The translations under genes were made by a program, and so were the position numbers. This document shows positions 36,331 to 47,559 of a DNA stretch of 64,000 nucleotides, one piece after another (position 1 is the stretch's first letter; every line of letters begins with the position of its first letter). Where the stretch lies: NCBI GenBank assembly GCA_021613335.1, contig JAJTWR010000302.1, positions 668,501 through 732,500 on the forward strand, given 5' to 3'. Source of the DNA: Whitmania pigra. Taxonomy: Eukaryota; Annelida; Clitellata; Hirudinida; Haemopidae. The notes under the pieces were generated by a model that was given only the letters and a program-made list of their open reading frames with translations, was not told where the DNA came from and did not search any database.

Positions 36331-39300
36331 TAATAATAATAACAACAATAATAATAATGATGATGATAACAATAATATTATTAATAATATTAATGGATGA
36401 TGATGATGTTAATAATAGTTAGATGAAATGTAAATATTAACGTAACAATAGCCCTACAAATAATGCCTTTGATTGCGACGTAGCCGGACATTGAATACCG
36501 AACGCACAATGACATCTGACGCATTCCTAGAACTCTAACTCAAATATTTTTTCCGACCCCAACGAACTTGATTGACATTTCATACGTCCTTCCATAGCAG
36601 AGGTTATCCATGCTCATGGCTGAGAAGTCGGAGAGCGTGGAGCTGACGACCTTAAGGTCGCAAATAGCCGACCTCAAGTCGAAGGTCAACTCACTCAACG
36701 AGGACCTCGCGTTCTCGAGGAAGGAATCGTCCAAGTATGCCGAAGCCAACATGAAGCTGGAGATGGACATTAAGGAGGTCAGTTGGGTGTGTGCTCCAGT
36801 GAGATGATGATGATGATGATTATTGTGATTTATATTGTTGTTGTTATTATTATATTATTATTATTATTATGACTTTATGAATTATTACGAATTATGACTT
36901 TTCATACCACCTTCGCTTATAACCTCTGAATTTTTGTCTCTGTATATTTTGAACATCTGTATCACCACTATTATCATCATCATCATCATCATCAAACCAT
37001 CGCCATCGAGCCACCACGATCACCATCATTCGTCATCGTCTTCATCACCATCCAACCAACCACCACGATTGCAGTGCAAGGCCCAGAAGGAAGATCAGGA
37101 AGAGAGGATAGCCACCCTGGAGAAGAGGTACCTCACCATCCAGAGAGAGTGCACGGGACTCCACGATGCCAACAGCCAACTCAGAGACCAACTCGACTCC
37201 AAGAACTCTCTCGTCAAGATGGTAATTATGATTATGGTCTTGATAATTATGGTGGTGGTAATTATGATGATGATGATGATGATGATGATGATGGTGGTAA
37301 ATTACCATTGGTAATTGTGTTACCATTTGTTAGTTATGCTGTTATTATCACTATTAATGTTCTTGTTGTAAACCAAAAATTAATTAATTAATTAATTAAT
37401 TAATTAATTGTCAGTTGGAGGAGAAGCTTCACCAGTGCTCGGATCTCCAGCCATCCCCATCCACAACCTCCCTGACAGTAAGTGACTTTAGCATCATCAT
37501 CATCATCATCATCATGACATTTTATCTATTATGATTGTAATAAATTACTATTTTAAATCCAAACATTTAACAATATATATATATATTCCAATCTATTTAT
37601 GCTTGACAGTTTAATTAATAATAATAATAATAATAACAATAATAATAATAACGATGATAATGATGATAATGGTAGTAACATTACTGATAATATTAATAAT
37701 GGTAATAATAAATGACCTAATAATTCGTCAACCATTTCCGTCCAGAAAAGCGGGTCCTCTCTGGTCAAGGAGGACAAGACGAGTCTGGTGAACAAGATCT
37801 CAACACTCGAGGAACAACTCGAAGAACTCACCCAGGAACTGGATAGGGTGAGGAGATGATGGTGATGATTGTGATGATGGTGATGGTGATGATGATGATA
37901 ATGGTGGTGGTGGTGATGATGAGGATAATAATGATAGTAGTGATGAGGGTGATGATGATGATGATGAAGATAATGGTGGTGGTGATACTGATGATGGTGA
38001 ACGTGATGATGATGATGATGACTAATGCATCTCATCTTTGCCTTCTTCATCACTTCAACTGGCATCTCTGATGACTCATATGATTAAAGCTCAGGTGGTG
38101 ATTGCTATGACTATAATTATAATTTCTTTCAAGTCATGACAATATTAATAATTGCAATGGTAACAACAACAATAATAATTACCTCCCATGAAGGTGACGA
38201 CTATTCCGTGATGTCATAATAATAATAATTATTATCATAATAATCATTATCATCATCATAACAATAATAATTAATTTTAATCGTTAAAAAAGTTAACCTC
38301 ATTACCTCATTATCCATCTCTCGCCAGATGAGGCACAGAGACCGACTGAACGAGGAACACATCGGCAAACTGTCCTCAACCGTCGACCGTCTCCTCACAG
38401 AGTCGAACGAGAGACTGCAGATGCATCTGAAGGAGCGAATCAAGGTGCTCGAGGAAAAGAACCAGGTCACGCAGGAACTGGAGCGAGTCAAGGCCAGCAA
38501 CATTGACCTCCAAGTTCAAAAGGTAGTGTCGTTGATGAGGATGATTTGGTAATGATGATGATGATGTTGATGATGATTATCAGGAGTCTGTGCAGAGGCA
38601 ATTTGAGCAAGTGTCTGCAGAAATGAAGATGATGAAGGAGAGGATATCACTTCAGTGAGTAGATGATGATGATGGTGATGATGATGGTGATGATGATGAT
38701 GATGATGTTTATGATGATGGTGATGGTAACTCCATCAGACAAACTATGGGAATGGAGTTGGCAGCATCAGGTGATTTCTCCCACTTGTCCTGGATGAACC
38801 CAAGTCCAAATTATCCTGCACAAAACATGGTGAATAATGAACTATTTACTTAACTAATTACTTTATTTGTTCATCTATTTACTTGTATATTGTATGAGTA
38901 TATATTACTTATTTAATTTTTTAATCAGGCCTCTAGTGATAATAACAATTATTCATCACATATAATAGATTTTTAATTTGAATTCACGAATCCATGAATA
39001 ATTACCGATTCGTGTCACTCACCCAGGCATGGCCGGCCTCCCCGTCTGTGCAAGGGGGCGGAGTTATTGCCGATCACGATGCTGACGGACAGGAGGACAA
39101 CGCCCAGGCCGTTGCCAAACTGCTCCAAGATCAACTGGATGCCATCAACAACGAGATCAGGTGGTTTGATCGTTGCCGTGACGACAAAAACGAGATTGGC
39201 CGAGTACAATTATAATTTGTGATAGTAATAATATTTAATTAGTAGAGATTGGCCGAGTACAATTATAATTTGTGATAGTAATAATATTTAATTAGTAGAG

Positions 39301-41495
39301 ATTGGCCGAGTACAATTATAATTTGTGATAGTAATAATATTTAATTAGTAGAGATTGGCCGAGTACAATTATAATTTGTGATAGTAATAATATTTAATTA
39401 GTAGAGATTGGCCGAGTACAATTATAATTTGTGATAGTAATAATATTTAATTAGTAGAGATTGGCCGAGTACAATTATAATTTGTGATAGTAATAATATT
39501 TAATAATAGTACATATCATTGCGCAAGTACAACGATAATATATAACAGTAATTAATTAATTTTTCCTTAACTATCATTGGCTAAGTACAATAATAATAAT
39601 AATAATATTTTACAATAACACCTGATTAATCATTTACACTTAACATGCATTGGCTAATTATTATAACCACGTGACCAAAAAATAGCCTTTGTGAAATGTC
39701 AAACCGTTGTCCTAACTGCTCTTCGACCTTACCAGGTTGATCCAGGCGGAGAAAGAACTCGAAGAGGTCGGAACCGCCGTCGTCGTCGTCGAAGGCAGCG
39801 ACGAGACCACGGTCCCCCCCCACCACCACCCCCCTGCAGCTGGCGACGCCGGCGTCCAGTCGCCGCCGACTCCGACTTCAGGCGCTGCAGGAGGCGACGG
39901 CGACATCGTGTCGCACGTGTCACTCAACGAGTCGTGGAGGAGGGAGTTTTCTTCCGACTCGACGAACAACGGGATGCTCACCTCCTACCCGAGCCCGTCC
40001 ATCCAGAGGAGGCTGGGGGTTCAGAAGTACCGACTGGTGAGTAGGGGGGGGGTGAGGATGGATGGATGGATGGATGGATGGATGCTGCTTTTGGGGATTC
40101 GTTCGTTCATTCGTGGTGAAGTTGCGACTTAAATGTCTGTTATTGTTATTGTGATTATAACTGATTATTGTTTCTGTTATTATTCTGTTTGTATTCTGAT
40201 TATTTTAAGATAATTGTAAAACTCATAATAAATTTATTTCTTCTATTTAATATTTCGTTACCTTGTTATACACATTCATCACAACTAACTAACTAATTAA
40301 TTAATTACCAGCGCTAATAACGAAATACTAACAAACCCTTTTTTCTTCTCTTTTGACAATCTCCAGGGGGTTTCTGCAGGCCAGCACCAAATGCCCCACT
40401 TCTCACCATCGACAGATCACTTCCTCTCATCCAATGGAAACCAAGCGGTGAGTGAATGTTCTAATAGTTAATAATAATAGAAGTTCTCATTTCGACTGGA
40501 TGAACTGACTTTGAATCTTCGAATCTTTGGATCAGCCAATCATGTCCAGGGATTCGCTCTCCTCGAATTTTGTCTATTCCATGAACCAAGGGTCAATTAC
40601 GCAGCCCATATTGAGGTAGGATGATGATGATGATGATGGTGGTGGTGATGATGATGATGATGATTGGGGTGATGGCAAAGAGGATGGTGATGATGTTGAT
40701 GATGGTTATATTGATGGTGAAGATGATGGCGATGATGATGATGATGATGTTGACGATGGTTATAGTGATGGTGAAGATGATGGCGATGAGGATGATGATG
40801 ATGTTGACGATGGTTATAGCGATGGTGAAGATGATGGCGATGATGATGATGATGATGACAATCGTGATGACTCAGCCAACCTCCTCCCATCTCGACCAGG
40901 TCCCTGGATGGATCTCAGAACAGCAGCAGTTCAAACTCGAGTCAGGACTCGCTGTTCAAATCCCAGGGCGGCAAGAAGAAGAAGCCGGGCATCAAGGTCT
41001 CCCTCGGTCGCATCTTCAGCACCACCAGGAAGAAGTACAAGGATCAGCAACAACAGCAGCAACAACAACAGCAACAACAACATCAGCATCAACAACAACA
41101 TCAGGATCAACATGCCAGCCTAAGCCAACTGGATCAACAAGGTTTGAAATATTGATGATGATGATGATGTTGGAATTATTTTGTTATTATAATTATTATT
41201 ATTAATATTAGATTCATCGACTATAGACTCACTTGAGCTTCCCGGCATACTTCCATCAGAGTTTGACAGAAGGAAAAAAAAGAAGTGAGTACATCATCAT
41301 CATCTTAATTTCATCGTCATATTAATCACAAACATCATCATCATCATCATCGTTTCGCAGGCAGGAACTTCTGGACGAAGCCATGAAAGCGGAGACCCCG
41401 TTTGCCCTGTGGAACGGACCGACCATTGTTGCCTGGCTCGAGGTTGGTATCATCATCATCATGGTTATGTGGTAGTGATTATGGTGATGATGATG

Positions 41496-41527
<32 letters not shown>

Positions 41528-41853
41528 GATGATGGCGATGATTACATTTTATTAAAAAAGATAGCCTGGGTGTTGAGAAATGTTCTTTCAAATGGATATG
41601 TAATCGGGACCTTATCGCTTGATAAGCAATATTTAAAAAATAAAAAAAAAAGGGTACATAAATCGTGAGTATGACAAAACGAGATAATCAATTAATTAAA
41701 TGAGATGAAGAGAAAAAACTAATTAATTAACCCAAATAATTGGCAATTTGTAAATTTTATCCAGCGAAGTTACGTACCATCTCTTTGAACTCTAAGGAGT
41801 GCAATAAGTAATCATGCTACAAAATTTGGTTCATCATCACCACCGCCTTCTTC

Positions 41854-41887
<34 letters not shown>

Positions 41888-41888
41888 A

Positions 41889-41921
<33 letters not shown>

Positions 41922-42249
41922 TCATCATCATCATCATCATCGTCGACATCGCCGTTACCATGCCGTCATCGCCACCATCGTCATTTTCGCACTTCTTCCA
42001 GCTGTGGATCGGCATGCCGGCATGGTACGTGGCCGCCTGTCGAGCCAACGTCAAGAGCGGGGCCATCATGTCCGCCCTGTCGGACCAGGAGATACAGAGG
42101 GAGATTGGAATCAGCAACCCTCTGCACAGACTCAAGCTGCGATTGGCCATACAGGAGATGGTCAACATTACCAGTCCGTCTGCTCCGAAGCTGTCCCAGC
42201 AACCGGTAGGCAATGGCGTCTGTGATGGAGACGATGGCGGTAGTGGTGG

Positions 42250-42281
<32 letters not shown>

Positions 42282-44082
42282 GTGATGGTGAAATTATTGG
42301 CGGTTATGGTGGTCGCGAAAAGTGTTCAATTCCAATGTGTTCGGCTAGGTCGTTAAGTATTACTCGGTTAGTAGGATGTTCAGGATGGCTGGTGATGTGG
42401 AGTGGCGATGATGCGATGATGTGAGTGGTTATTTGTTTTCTTATTTAAGAGCAGAATTTAACAGGAATAAACAAAGGAGAAGGAATCTTGCTTATCATCG
42501 ATTCTGACGGCTTATCAGTTTCGCTTTTTTATAATTGTTTCACTTTGTTCAATAAAATTCGAAAATTCTTGGAACCCTTATCTATCAGTCACCAGCGATC
42601 GTCATCGTCGTCGTCATCATCACAGCCACTATCACCATCAACGTCACTACCACCATTTTGACAACCACCACCATAATCATCACCGTAATCATCATAGCAA
42701 TTTTGTCATCATCATCATTATCATCACCAGCTGACGGCTCTCGGGGAGATGAGCCACGAATGGATCGGCAACGAGTGGCTTCCCTCCCTCGGACTGCCTC
42801 AGTACCGAACGACCTTCATGGAGTGCCTGGTCGACACCAGGATGCTCGGACACCTCACCAAGAAGGACCTCTGCAATCACTTGAAGATGGTCGACGGATT
42901 CCACAGGTCAGCAGAAGGAAGGATGGATGGATGGATGAATACAGTGAGGGATGGATGGATGAATGAATACGGGGATGGATGGATGAATACATGGATGGAT
43001 GGATGGATGAATACAGGGATGGATGGATGGATGAATACAGGGATTGATGGATGGATGAATGTATACATGGATGAATGGATGGATGGATGGATGGACGAAC
43101 ACATGGGTGGATGGATGAATGGATGAACACATGGGTGGATGGATGGACTGGGAGTGGGTGGATAGATGGATGGATTACGTTGTCGTTTACATCATTAACA
43201 TAACATCATTGTTATTACTAACATTTGATTGGCTGCTATTTTAAGAACCAGCCTCCAGCACGGGGTGGCCTGTCTCAAGAGACTGAACTACGACAAGCAG
43301 GAGCTCTCTCGACGTCGGAATCAGGCCGCTCTGAACTCCAAAGGTGAGAGGTCGTTGCTATGGCAACCGGATTTTGCTTGCATGTAATTACAAAACGTAC
43401 CTCGCGCCATCGATCTGACTTTAACCTCGTCGAGAATGGGATGCACTTTGTTTTTGAAGAACCTCCACCACCGTAATCAAAACCACAATCATAATCACCA
43501 CCGATCGTCACCTTGCTTTCCGCTCCATCGATTCCAACCATCCTCCCCGCAGAACTTGAAGTGTGGACGAACGAGCACGTCATCCAGTGGCTGCAGTCCA
43601 TCGGCCTCAAGGAGTTCTCGTCCAACCTGGTCGAGACGGGGGTCCACGGTGCACTCCTGGCCTACGACACCTCCTTCGACCACAACTGCTTTGCCGTCAT
43701 CCTCCAGATTCCCACCAACAACGTACAGGTGTGAATTTTCTTCTCGTCGTGTCTTTTCGTTGTCATAGTCGTGGTTACGTCGAAGACTATTAAGTCTCGA
43801 TCGTCGATCGGCAGTTAATCATTAATTATGATAATAACACTTAACTAATTACCTACTGACTAACCACCGTCACTTCAGGCCAGGCAGCTCCTCTACAAGG
43901 AGTTTGATCTCCTCCTGGGCCTCGGATCCGATCGTCGCCTAGGCCAAACCCGGGAGTCGAACCCCCAGCCCACGAGCTCCTCCCTGACGAGGAAGCTCAC
44001 CTCCGTCAATACCACCCTGACGAAGGATCATCATCATCATCACCACCACCAGCAGCAGCAGCAGCGACACCAGTCGACATAG
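26634..44082 (+). CDS. PPFIA: Liprin-alpha, synaptic active-zone scaffold
   Basis: Liprin-alpha binds LAR-type phosphatases, RIM, ELKS and kinesin-3 at presynaptic sites. Twenty-three exons join in phase: 26634-27008, 32398-32562, 33011-33085, 34274-34375, 36601-36777, 37075-37221, 37415-37477, 37746-37847, 38328-38522, 38584-38654, 38739-38829, 39027-39160, 39736-40036, 40367-40447, 40536-40615, 40900-41141, 41212-41284, 41361-41442, 42002-42205, 42731-42906, 43246-43343, 43553-43728, 43879-44082, giving 1137 residues. The N-terminus has [11 protein letters not shown] and a coiled coil to about 520 ([32 protein letters not shown]). Three SAM domains follow: SAM1 from [14 protein letters not shown] with [23 protein letters not shown]2 from [21 protein letters not shown]3 from [19 protein letters not shown] Gln/His tract lies near residues 767-790, and the C-terminus is His/Gln-rich, ending HQST. 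The exon at 34274 is the least conserved. Confidence 0.97.
28146..28400. repeat. 42-bp coding-like minisatellite
   Basis: About six units of GAAGGTGACAATGGTGATGA plus TGATGACTAC and GATGATGAAGAC, in liprin intron 1. Open in several frames only because the unit length is a multiple of three. Confidence 0.92.
29680..29790. repeat. (TTA)n array
   Basis: Nearly pure ATT triplets in liprin intron 1. Confidence 0.95.
30240..31356. repeat. (GGAT)n and (GAT)n cluster
   Basis: GGAT units at 30240-30320, then GAT/GGT arrays at 30422-30515, 30645-30735, 30808-30910 and 31182-31356. All are on the liprin sense strand in intron 1. Confidence 0.9.
31545..32060. repeat. (GGAT)n and (GT)n arrays
   Basis: GGAT/GAAT arrays at 31545-31660 and 31994-32060, with a (GT)n stretch at 31900-31950. 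Liprin intron 1, sense strand. Confidence 0.93.
32270..32375. repeat. (CCAT)n array before liprin exon 2
   Basis: CCAT units ending about 20 bases before the 3' splice site at 32397. Complementary to the (GGAT)n blocks earlier in the same intron. Confidence 0.92.
32574..32750. repeat. (GAT)n array after liprin exon 2
   Basis: GAT/GGT triplets starting about 12 bases after the 5' splice site. Confidence 0.92.
33095..33250 (-). mobile_element. tRNA-derived SINE, copy 3
   Basis: Reverse complement shows CAGTCTGCACCC, then GCGCCCTTTGGGAACTGAGC and GCTCTACATAAATGG. CGCCTCTGACGGCATCGCAT and GCGCTACATAAAT follow in the same order as in the SINE at 47.3 kb. The B box is degenerate (GTGTTTGCACTGCCC). 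Begins 10 bases into liprin intron 3, antisense. Confidence 0.8.
33255..34050. repeat. CAT and GAT array cluster in liprin intron 3
   Basis: CAT/CAC arrays with a roughly 33-base superunit at 33255-33380, CAT with TCATCGGCG spacers at 33518-33680, GAT at 33768-33860, CAT at 33975-34050. Adjacent opposite arrays can pair. Confidence 0.88.
34190..34258. repeat. (TTA)n array
   Basis: Pure TTA triplets ending about 15 bases before the liprin exon at 34274, replacing a normal polypyrimidine tract. Confidence 0.93.
34917..35036. repeat. 13-bp degenerate tandem repeat
   Basis: About nine units of YGATTRATGCATC in liprin intron 4. Confidence 0.88.
36262..36415. repeat. (AAT)n array
   Basis: AAT triplets grading into GATGATGATG, in liprin intron 4. 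Confidence 0.9.
37855..38025. repeat. (GAT)n array after liprin exon 8
   Basis: GAT/GGT triplets starting within 10 bases of the 5' splice site at 37848. CATTATCATCATCAT lies near the 3' end of the same intron (38245-38262). Confidence 0.92.
39192..39510. repeat. 53-bp tandem repeat, six units
   Basis: Units starting GAGATTGGCCGAGTACAATT recur exactly every 53 bases (39192, 39245, 39298 and on), nearly identical. Liprin intron 12. Confidence 0.97.
40620..40865. repeat. GAT array with 54-bp superunit
   Basis: Starts 4 bases after the 5' splice site. Three copies of a 54-base unit containing GTTGACGATGGTTATAGTGA. Fills almost all of liprin intron 15. Confidence 0.93.
41478..41545. repeat. (GAT)n in 5' part of liprin intron 18
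   Basis: GATGATG array; a complementary CAT array follows at 41855-41945 in the same intron. Confidence 0.9.
41855..41945. repeat. (CAT)n in 3' part of liprin intron 18
   Basis: CATCATCAT array upstream of the 3' splice site at 42001. Confidence 0.93.
42922..43170. repeat. (GGAT)n with GAATACA superunits
   Basis: GGATGGATGGAT blocks separated by GAATACAGGGAT or GAACACATGGGT, starting about 15 bases after liprin exon 20. Confidence 0.93.
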
Positions 44083-44327
44083 CCGCCGTCGAATGTAAAA
44101 TTTAGAATCAAAATCGTTAATTAACGGTCCGTGGAATTTAGGTCATGCCGGACCGGTCGGTCCCTACGAAGCCCCATGAGACGGGGGGGGGGGTTGTGGC
44201 CGACGGTGGATCTTCGAACGTCCACCTCACCTCAAGCCTGTTGCTCGTCAGTCTTCGGTCCATTTCTGCGGTTCCTCTAGATATTGGTTTATTTATTTAT
44301 TTTTGTTGTCGTTGTGGTTATAATAAC

Positions 44328-44333
44328 AATAAA
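44328..44333 (+). terminator. Liprin-alpha candidate polyadenylation signal
   Basis: AATAAA 246 bases after the liprin stop, followed by T/G-rich sequence. Confidence 0.55.
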
Positions 44334-44463
44334 GTTAAATGTCTAAATTCGATCGATTCGTAGTCGACGAATTCTGTCGTGCGTGCGTGCGTGCGTGCGA
44401 TCGCTCGACTCGACGCAGTTTCTGGTACGAATTTTGTAGACCCGCCGTGTTATTTATTGCGTC

Positions 44464-44526
<63 letters not shown>
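44464..44526. repeat. (GAT)n pure array
   Basis: About 21 uninterrupted GAT triplets downstream of the liprin gene. Confidence 0.97.
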
Positions 44527-44694
44527 AGCGAAGATGTCATTATTAGTGGTAAATAACTTTTAGCAGTTAACCTTTTTTTTTGGTTACAGTGGACATGATG
44601 ATGATATTGAAAATCTGTGAAATATTGGAAATCTTTAATTTTCCTTTTGGCAGATCTAATTAATTATAATTATTTTAATTTTGTTCGATGAACG

Positions 44695-44695
<1 letters not shown>

Positions 44696-44725
<30 letters not shown>

Positions 44726-44755
44726 GTATCAATATATATATTTATACATCGATGA
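44696..44755. repeat. (TA)n-rich stretch
   Basis: TATATGTATATATATATA, imperfect and partly self-complementary. Confidence 0.85.
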
Positions 44756-45000
44756 ACCCCTCATTGGTTTTCGAGATTCTCTTCCCGACCCGACCCTGAA
44801 ATGTTTAACCTCTGATTGGGGTCGACGCTGCTGTTACTGTTGTAGTTTGTGATCATTATCATAATCTCGCAGAACTGGTTGATGGTAGTGTTGTCGTGGA
44901 TCGGGAGTTGTTGCTGTGTGTGGTGATGATGATGATGATGTTGTCTTCGTGGTGATGTTTCGCTCCCGGCCATTCGAAGGGTATTTGTTGCTCGTCAGAG

Positions 45001-45072
45001 GTCTGCGACCTGAGACATTTGCGTCGGTTATTCGATGGTCTGTCATTGGCATCCGTTGTTGACCTCTGTCGT
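45001..45072 (-). repeat. Dispersed repeat, copy a
   Basis: GAGACATTTGCGTCGGTTAT and GTCTGTCATTGGCATCCGTT closely match 46993-47060. Present twice, about 2 kb apart, same orientation. Origin unknown. Confidence 0.8.
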
Positions 45073-45240
45073 CGCATGTTCTCATTTTTGGACAACTTTT
45101 CTATTGACCTGACGTCATCATCATCATCATCACTAACTGTCTGTTAATTCTGACTATTCTGGCAGTTTCCGTACGACTTTTTAATTATCGCTTATAATTA
45201 TAATTATGAATAATATTTATTATTTTATTGTTGTTGTTGT

Positions 45241-46127
45241 TCTTGTTACTATTATCATAATTTCACTGTCGGCGTTGCCTTGGCACAGTTTTTCCTGGAC
45301 CCTGTCCACGTTGCTTCTCTGCAACAGTTGGCCGAACGGGTGATTGCAAGTGAAGTGTACGTATCAGTACACTCTTGTACTAACCTGTACAGTGTGTACG
45401 TGCGTGCTTGCACGTGTGTATGTGTGGGAGTGAGTGGTGTGTAAGCGATGCATCTGAGTAGGGTATACCTGTTCTGCTAGTGGTAACCATAATCAATATT
45501 ATTATTATTATTATTATTATTATTACTAAATTGAATTGAATTTATAAATTATTATAGCCTTTTTCTAAATTTATGGAGGTAAAATAAGTGGTCCTAACGA
45601 TCATATATTGACCATGTGGTGATGTTGGATGGGAATTTCAGTGTTTCCAAAAAGTCACTACTGATTGATGTTATCATTATTAACTTAACAATATCATCAT
45701 CGTCGTTATTAACTTAATATCGTACACTATGTTATTAAGTTAATATCGTTATTTTTTTGTTACAATTCGAGGTCATCGTAATTTTAAAATTGACATTTTA
45801 ATTGGAAAAAAACTGCTTTAATAAAGCTAGGTACTATTGCTGTTGTTGTTGTTGTTGTTGTTGCTGTTGTTGTCTTGTTACTATTATCATAATTTCACTG
45901 TCGGCGTTGCCTTGGCACAGTTTTTCCTGGACCCTGTCCACGTTGCTTCTCTGCAACAGTTGGCCGAACGGGTGAATGCAAGTGAAGTGTACGTATCAGT
46001 ACACTCTTGTACTAACCTGTACAGTGTGTACGTGCGTGCTTGCACGTGTGTATGTGTGGGAGTGAGTGGTGTGTAAGCGATGCATCTGAGTAGGTATACC
46101 TGTTCTGCTAGTGGTAACCATAATCAA

Positions 46128-46167
<40 letters not shown>

Positions 46168-46504
46168 ATTACTAATTGAATTGATTTATAAATATTAGCC
46201 TTTTTCTAATTTTATGGAGGTAAAATAAGTGGTCCTAACGATCATATATTGACCATGTGGTGATGTTGGATGGGAATTTCAGTGTTTCCAAAAAGTCACT
46301 ACTGATTGATGTTATCATTATTAACTTAACAATATCATCATCGTCGTTATTAACTTAATATCGTACACTATTGTTATTAAGTTAATATCGTTGTTTATTT
46401 TTGTTACAATTCGAGGTCATCGTAATTTTAAAATTGACATTTTAAATTGGAAAAAAACTGCTTTAATAAAGCTAGGTACTATTGCTGTTGTTGTTGTTGT
46501 TGTT
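45241..46504. repeat. 632-bp tandem duplication
   Basis: Copy 1 (45241-45872) and copy 2 (45873-46504) align almost base for base, differing by small indels in the TTA and GTT arrays. Each copy contains a 75-base run of three nested inverted repeats: GTGTACGTATCAGTACAC, a TGTAC/GTACA pair, and ACGTGC/GCACGT. Each also has GCTTTAATAAAGC. Small open frames within it have no recognised similarity. Confidence 0.97.
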
Positions 46505-46558
46505 GATGATGGTGGTGATGATGGTGATGATGAGATGATGATGATGATGATCTAATCA

Positions 46559-47525
46559 GCTATTCAATTGGGATTTTGGCAAGTTTCTGTTTGAAAATGT
46601 TGTTCACAGAATCTAATAACTGGAACCAGTAATGTGAAAGTTTGTTCGGGAATTCCTAATCTTCGTAGATCCAGGTGATGGCCTTCTTTGTGATTGGCTG
46701 CCTGTGGTTGTTGTTTACGAATCGTTTCAACTTAAACAATAAGCCATTTTGTAGCATGAGTAGTTGGTCGCTTTAAATTTACTTGTCTTATGGAAGTTAC
46801 TCACTTTATTTAGGATTACTAATGATATTGAGTTCACTTGTGCGCTATATAAATAGCGAACGTGGAGGAAGATGAAAGTTATAGTCCAAATCATCCTAGT
46901 TGTGCAACGAACTTTAATCAAATAATTAAATAAAATAAGCTGAAAGTTCAAATGAAGCGCCACATAAAGTTTAGAAATGCTTTGTGAACTGAATACGTCT
47001 AAGACATTTGCGTCCGTATTCGATGATCTGTCATTGGCATCTGTTCGCAAAATGTCGACTGCCTGTCTAGCTACTCTGGCTTTGCGTCGACAGCGTATCA
47101 CCGAATGTGGGTAGCCATTTTGCGGCCGTCTGTTTAGTTGATGTTTTGACGAGTTTCGTTTGGAAAATATTATTCTCAGAATCATAATAATAATAATAAT
47201 AATAATGAGGACGAATAATATGAAAGTTTGTTTATGGAATTCCCAAGCCTCGTAGTTAAAGGTGATGCCCTTTCTTGGCGTGCAGGTTAGCCGAATGGGT
47301 TACGTGCCTGCTATTACGGCGGTAATGGCAACAGTCGTAATGTGTCGTGTTCGAAACCCAGCCTGCACTGCCGCCAGCGCCCTTGGGAAGGAGCGCTATA
47401 TAAATGGTTACAAGAAGCGCCTCTGACGCTATGCATATGGCGCTATATAAATGAAGTTACAATTACAATTACAATTGTGATTGGCTTACCTGTTTGTGAT
47501 AGGCTCTAGTTTATAAATAGTTTCA
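46559..47525. repeat. Diverged direct repeat pair (empty and filled SINE site)
   Basis: 46559-46740 and 47127-47525 share GAAAGTTTGTT, GGAATTCC, GTAG, GGTGATG, GTGATTGGCT and GTTTCAAC in order. The second copy carries the SINE at 47275-47490 between CTTT and GTGATTGGCT. Copy b of the dispersed repeat (46993-47060) lies between them. Confidence 0.75.
47275..47490 (+). mobile_element. tRNA-derived SINE, copy 4 (best preserved)
   Basis: A box TTAGCCGAATGGG lies at 47287-47299 and B box GTGTTCGAAACCC at 47347-47359. The body reads GCGCCCTTGGGAAGGAGCGC, TATATAAATGG, GCGCCTCTGACGCTATGCAT and a second GCGCTATATAAATG. The tail is (ATTACA)n. It is about 200 bases long with no coding capacity; such elements are transcribed by Pol III and depend on LINE machinery to move. 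Confidence 0.85.
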
Positions 47526-47559
47526 ACGTAAATAAACCAAAATATTTGATGTCGTCTGC

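Noticed and set aside
39192..39510. Regularly spaced repeats that might suggest a CRISPR array
   Set aside because: Units are contiguous 53-mers without unique spacers, in an animal intron.
39691..40044. Basic Arg-rich frame on plus
   Set aside because: Out-of-frame shadow of liprin exon 39736-40036.
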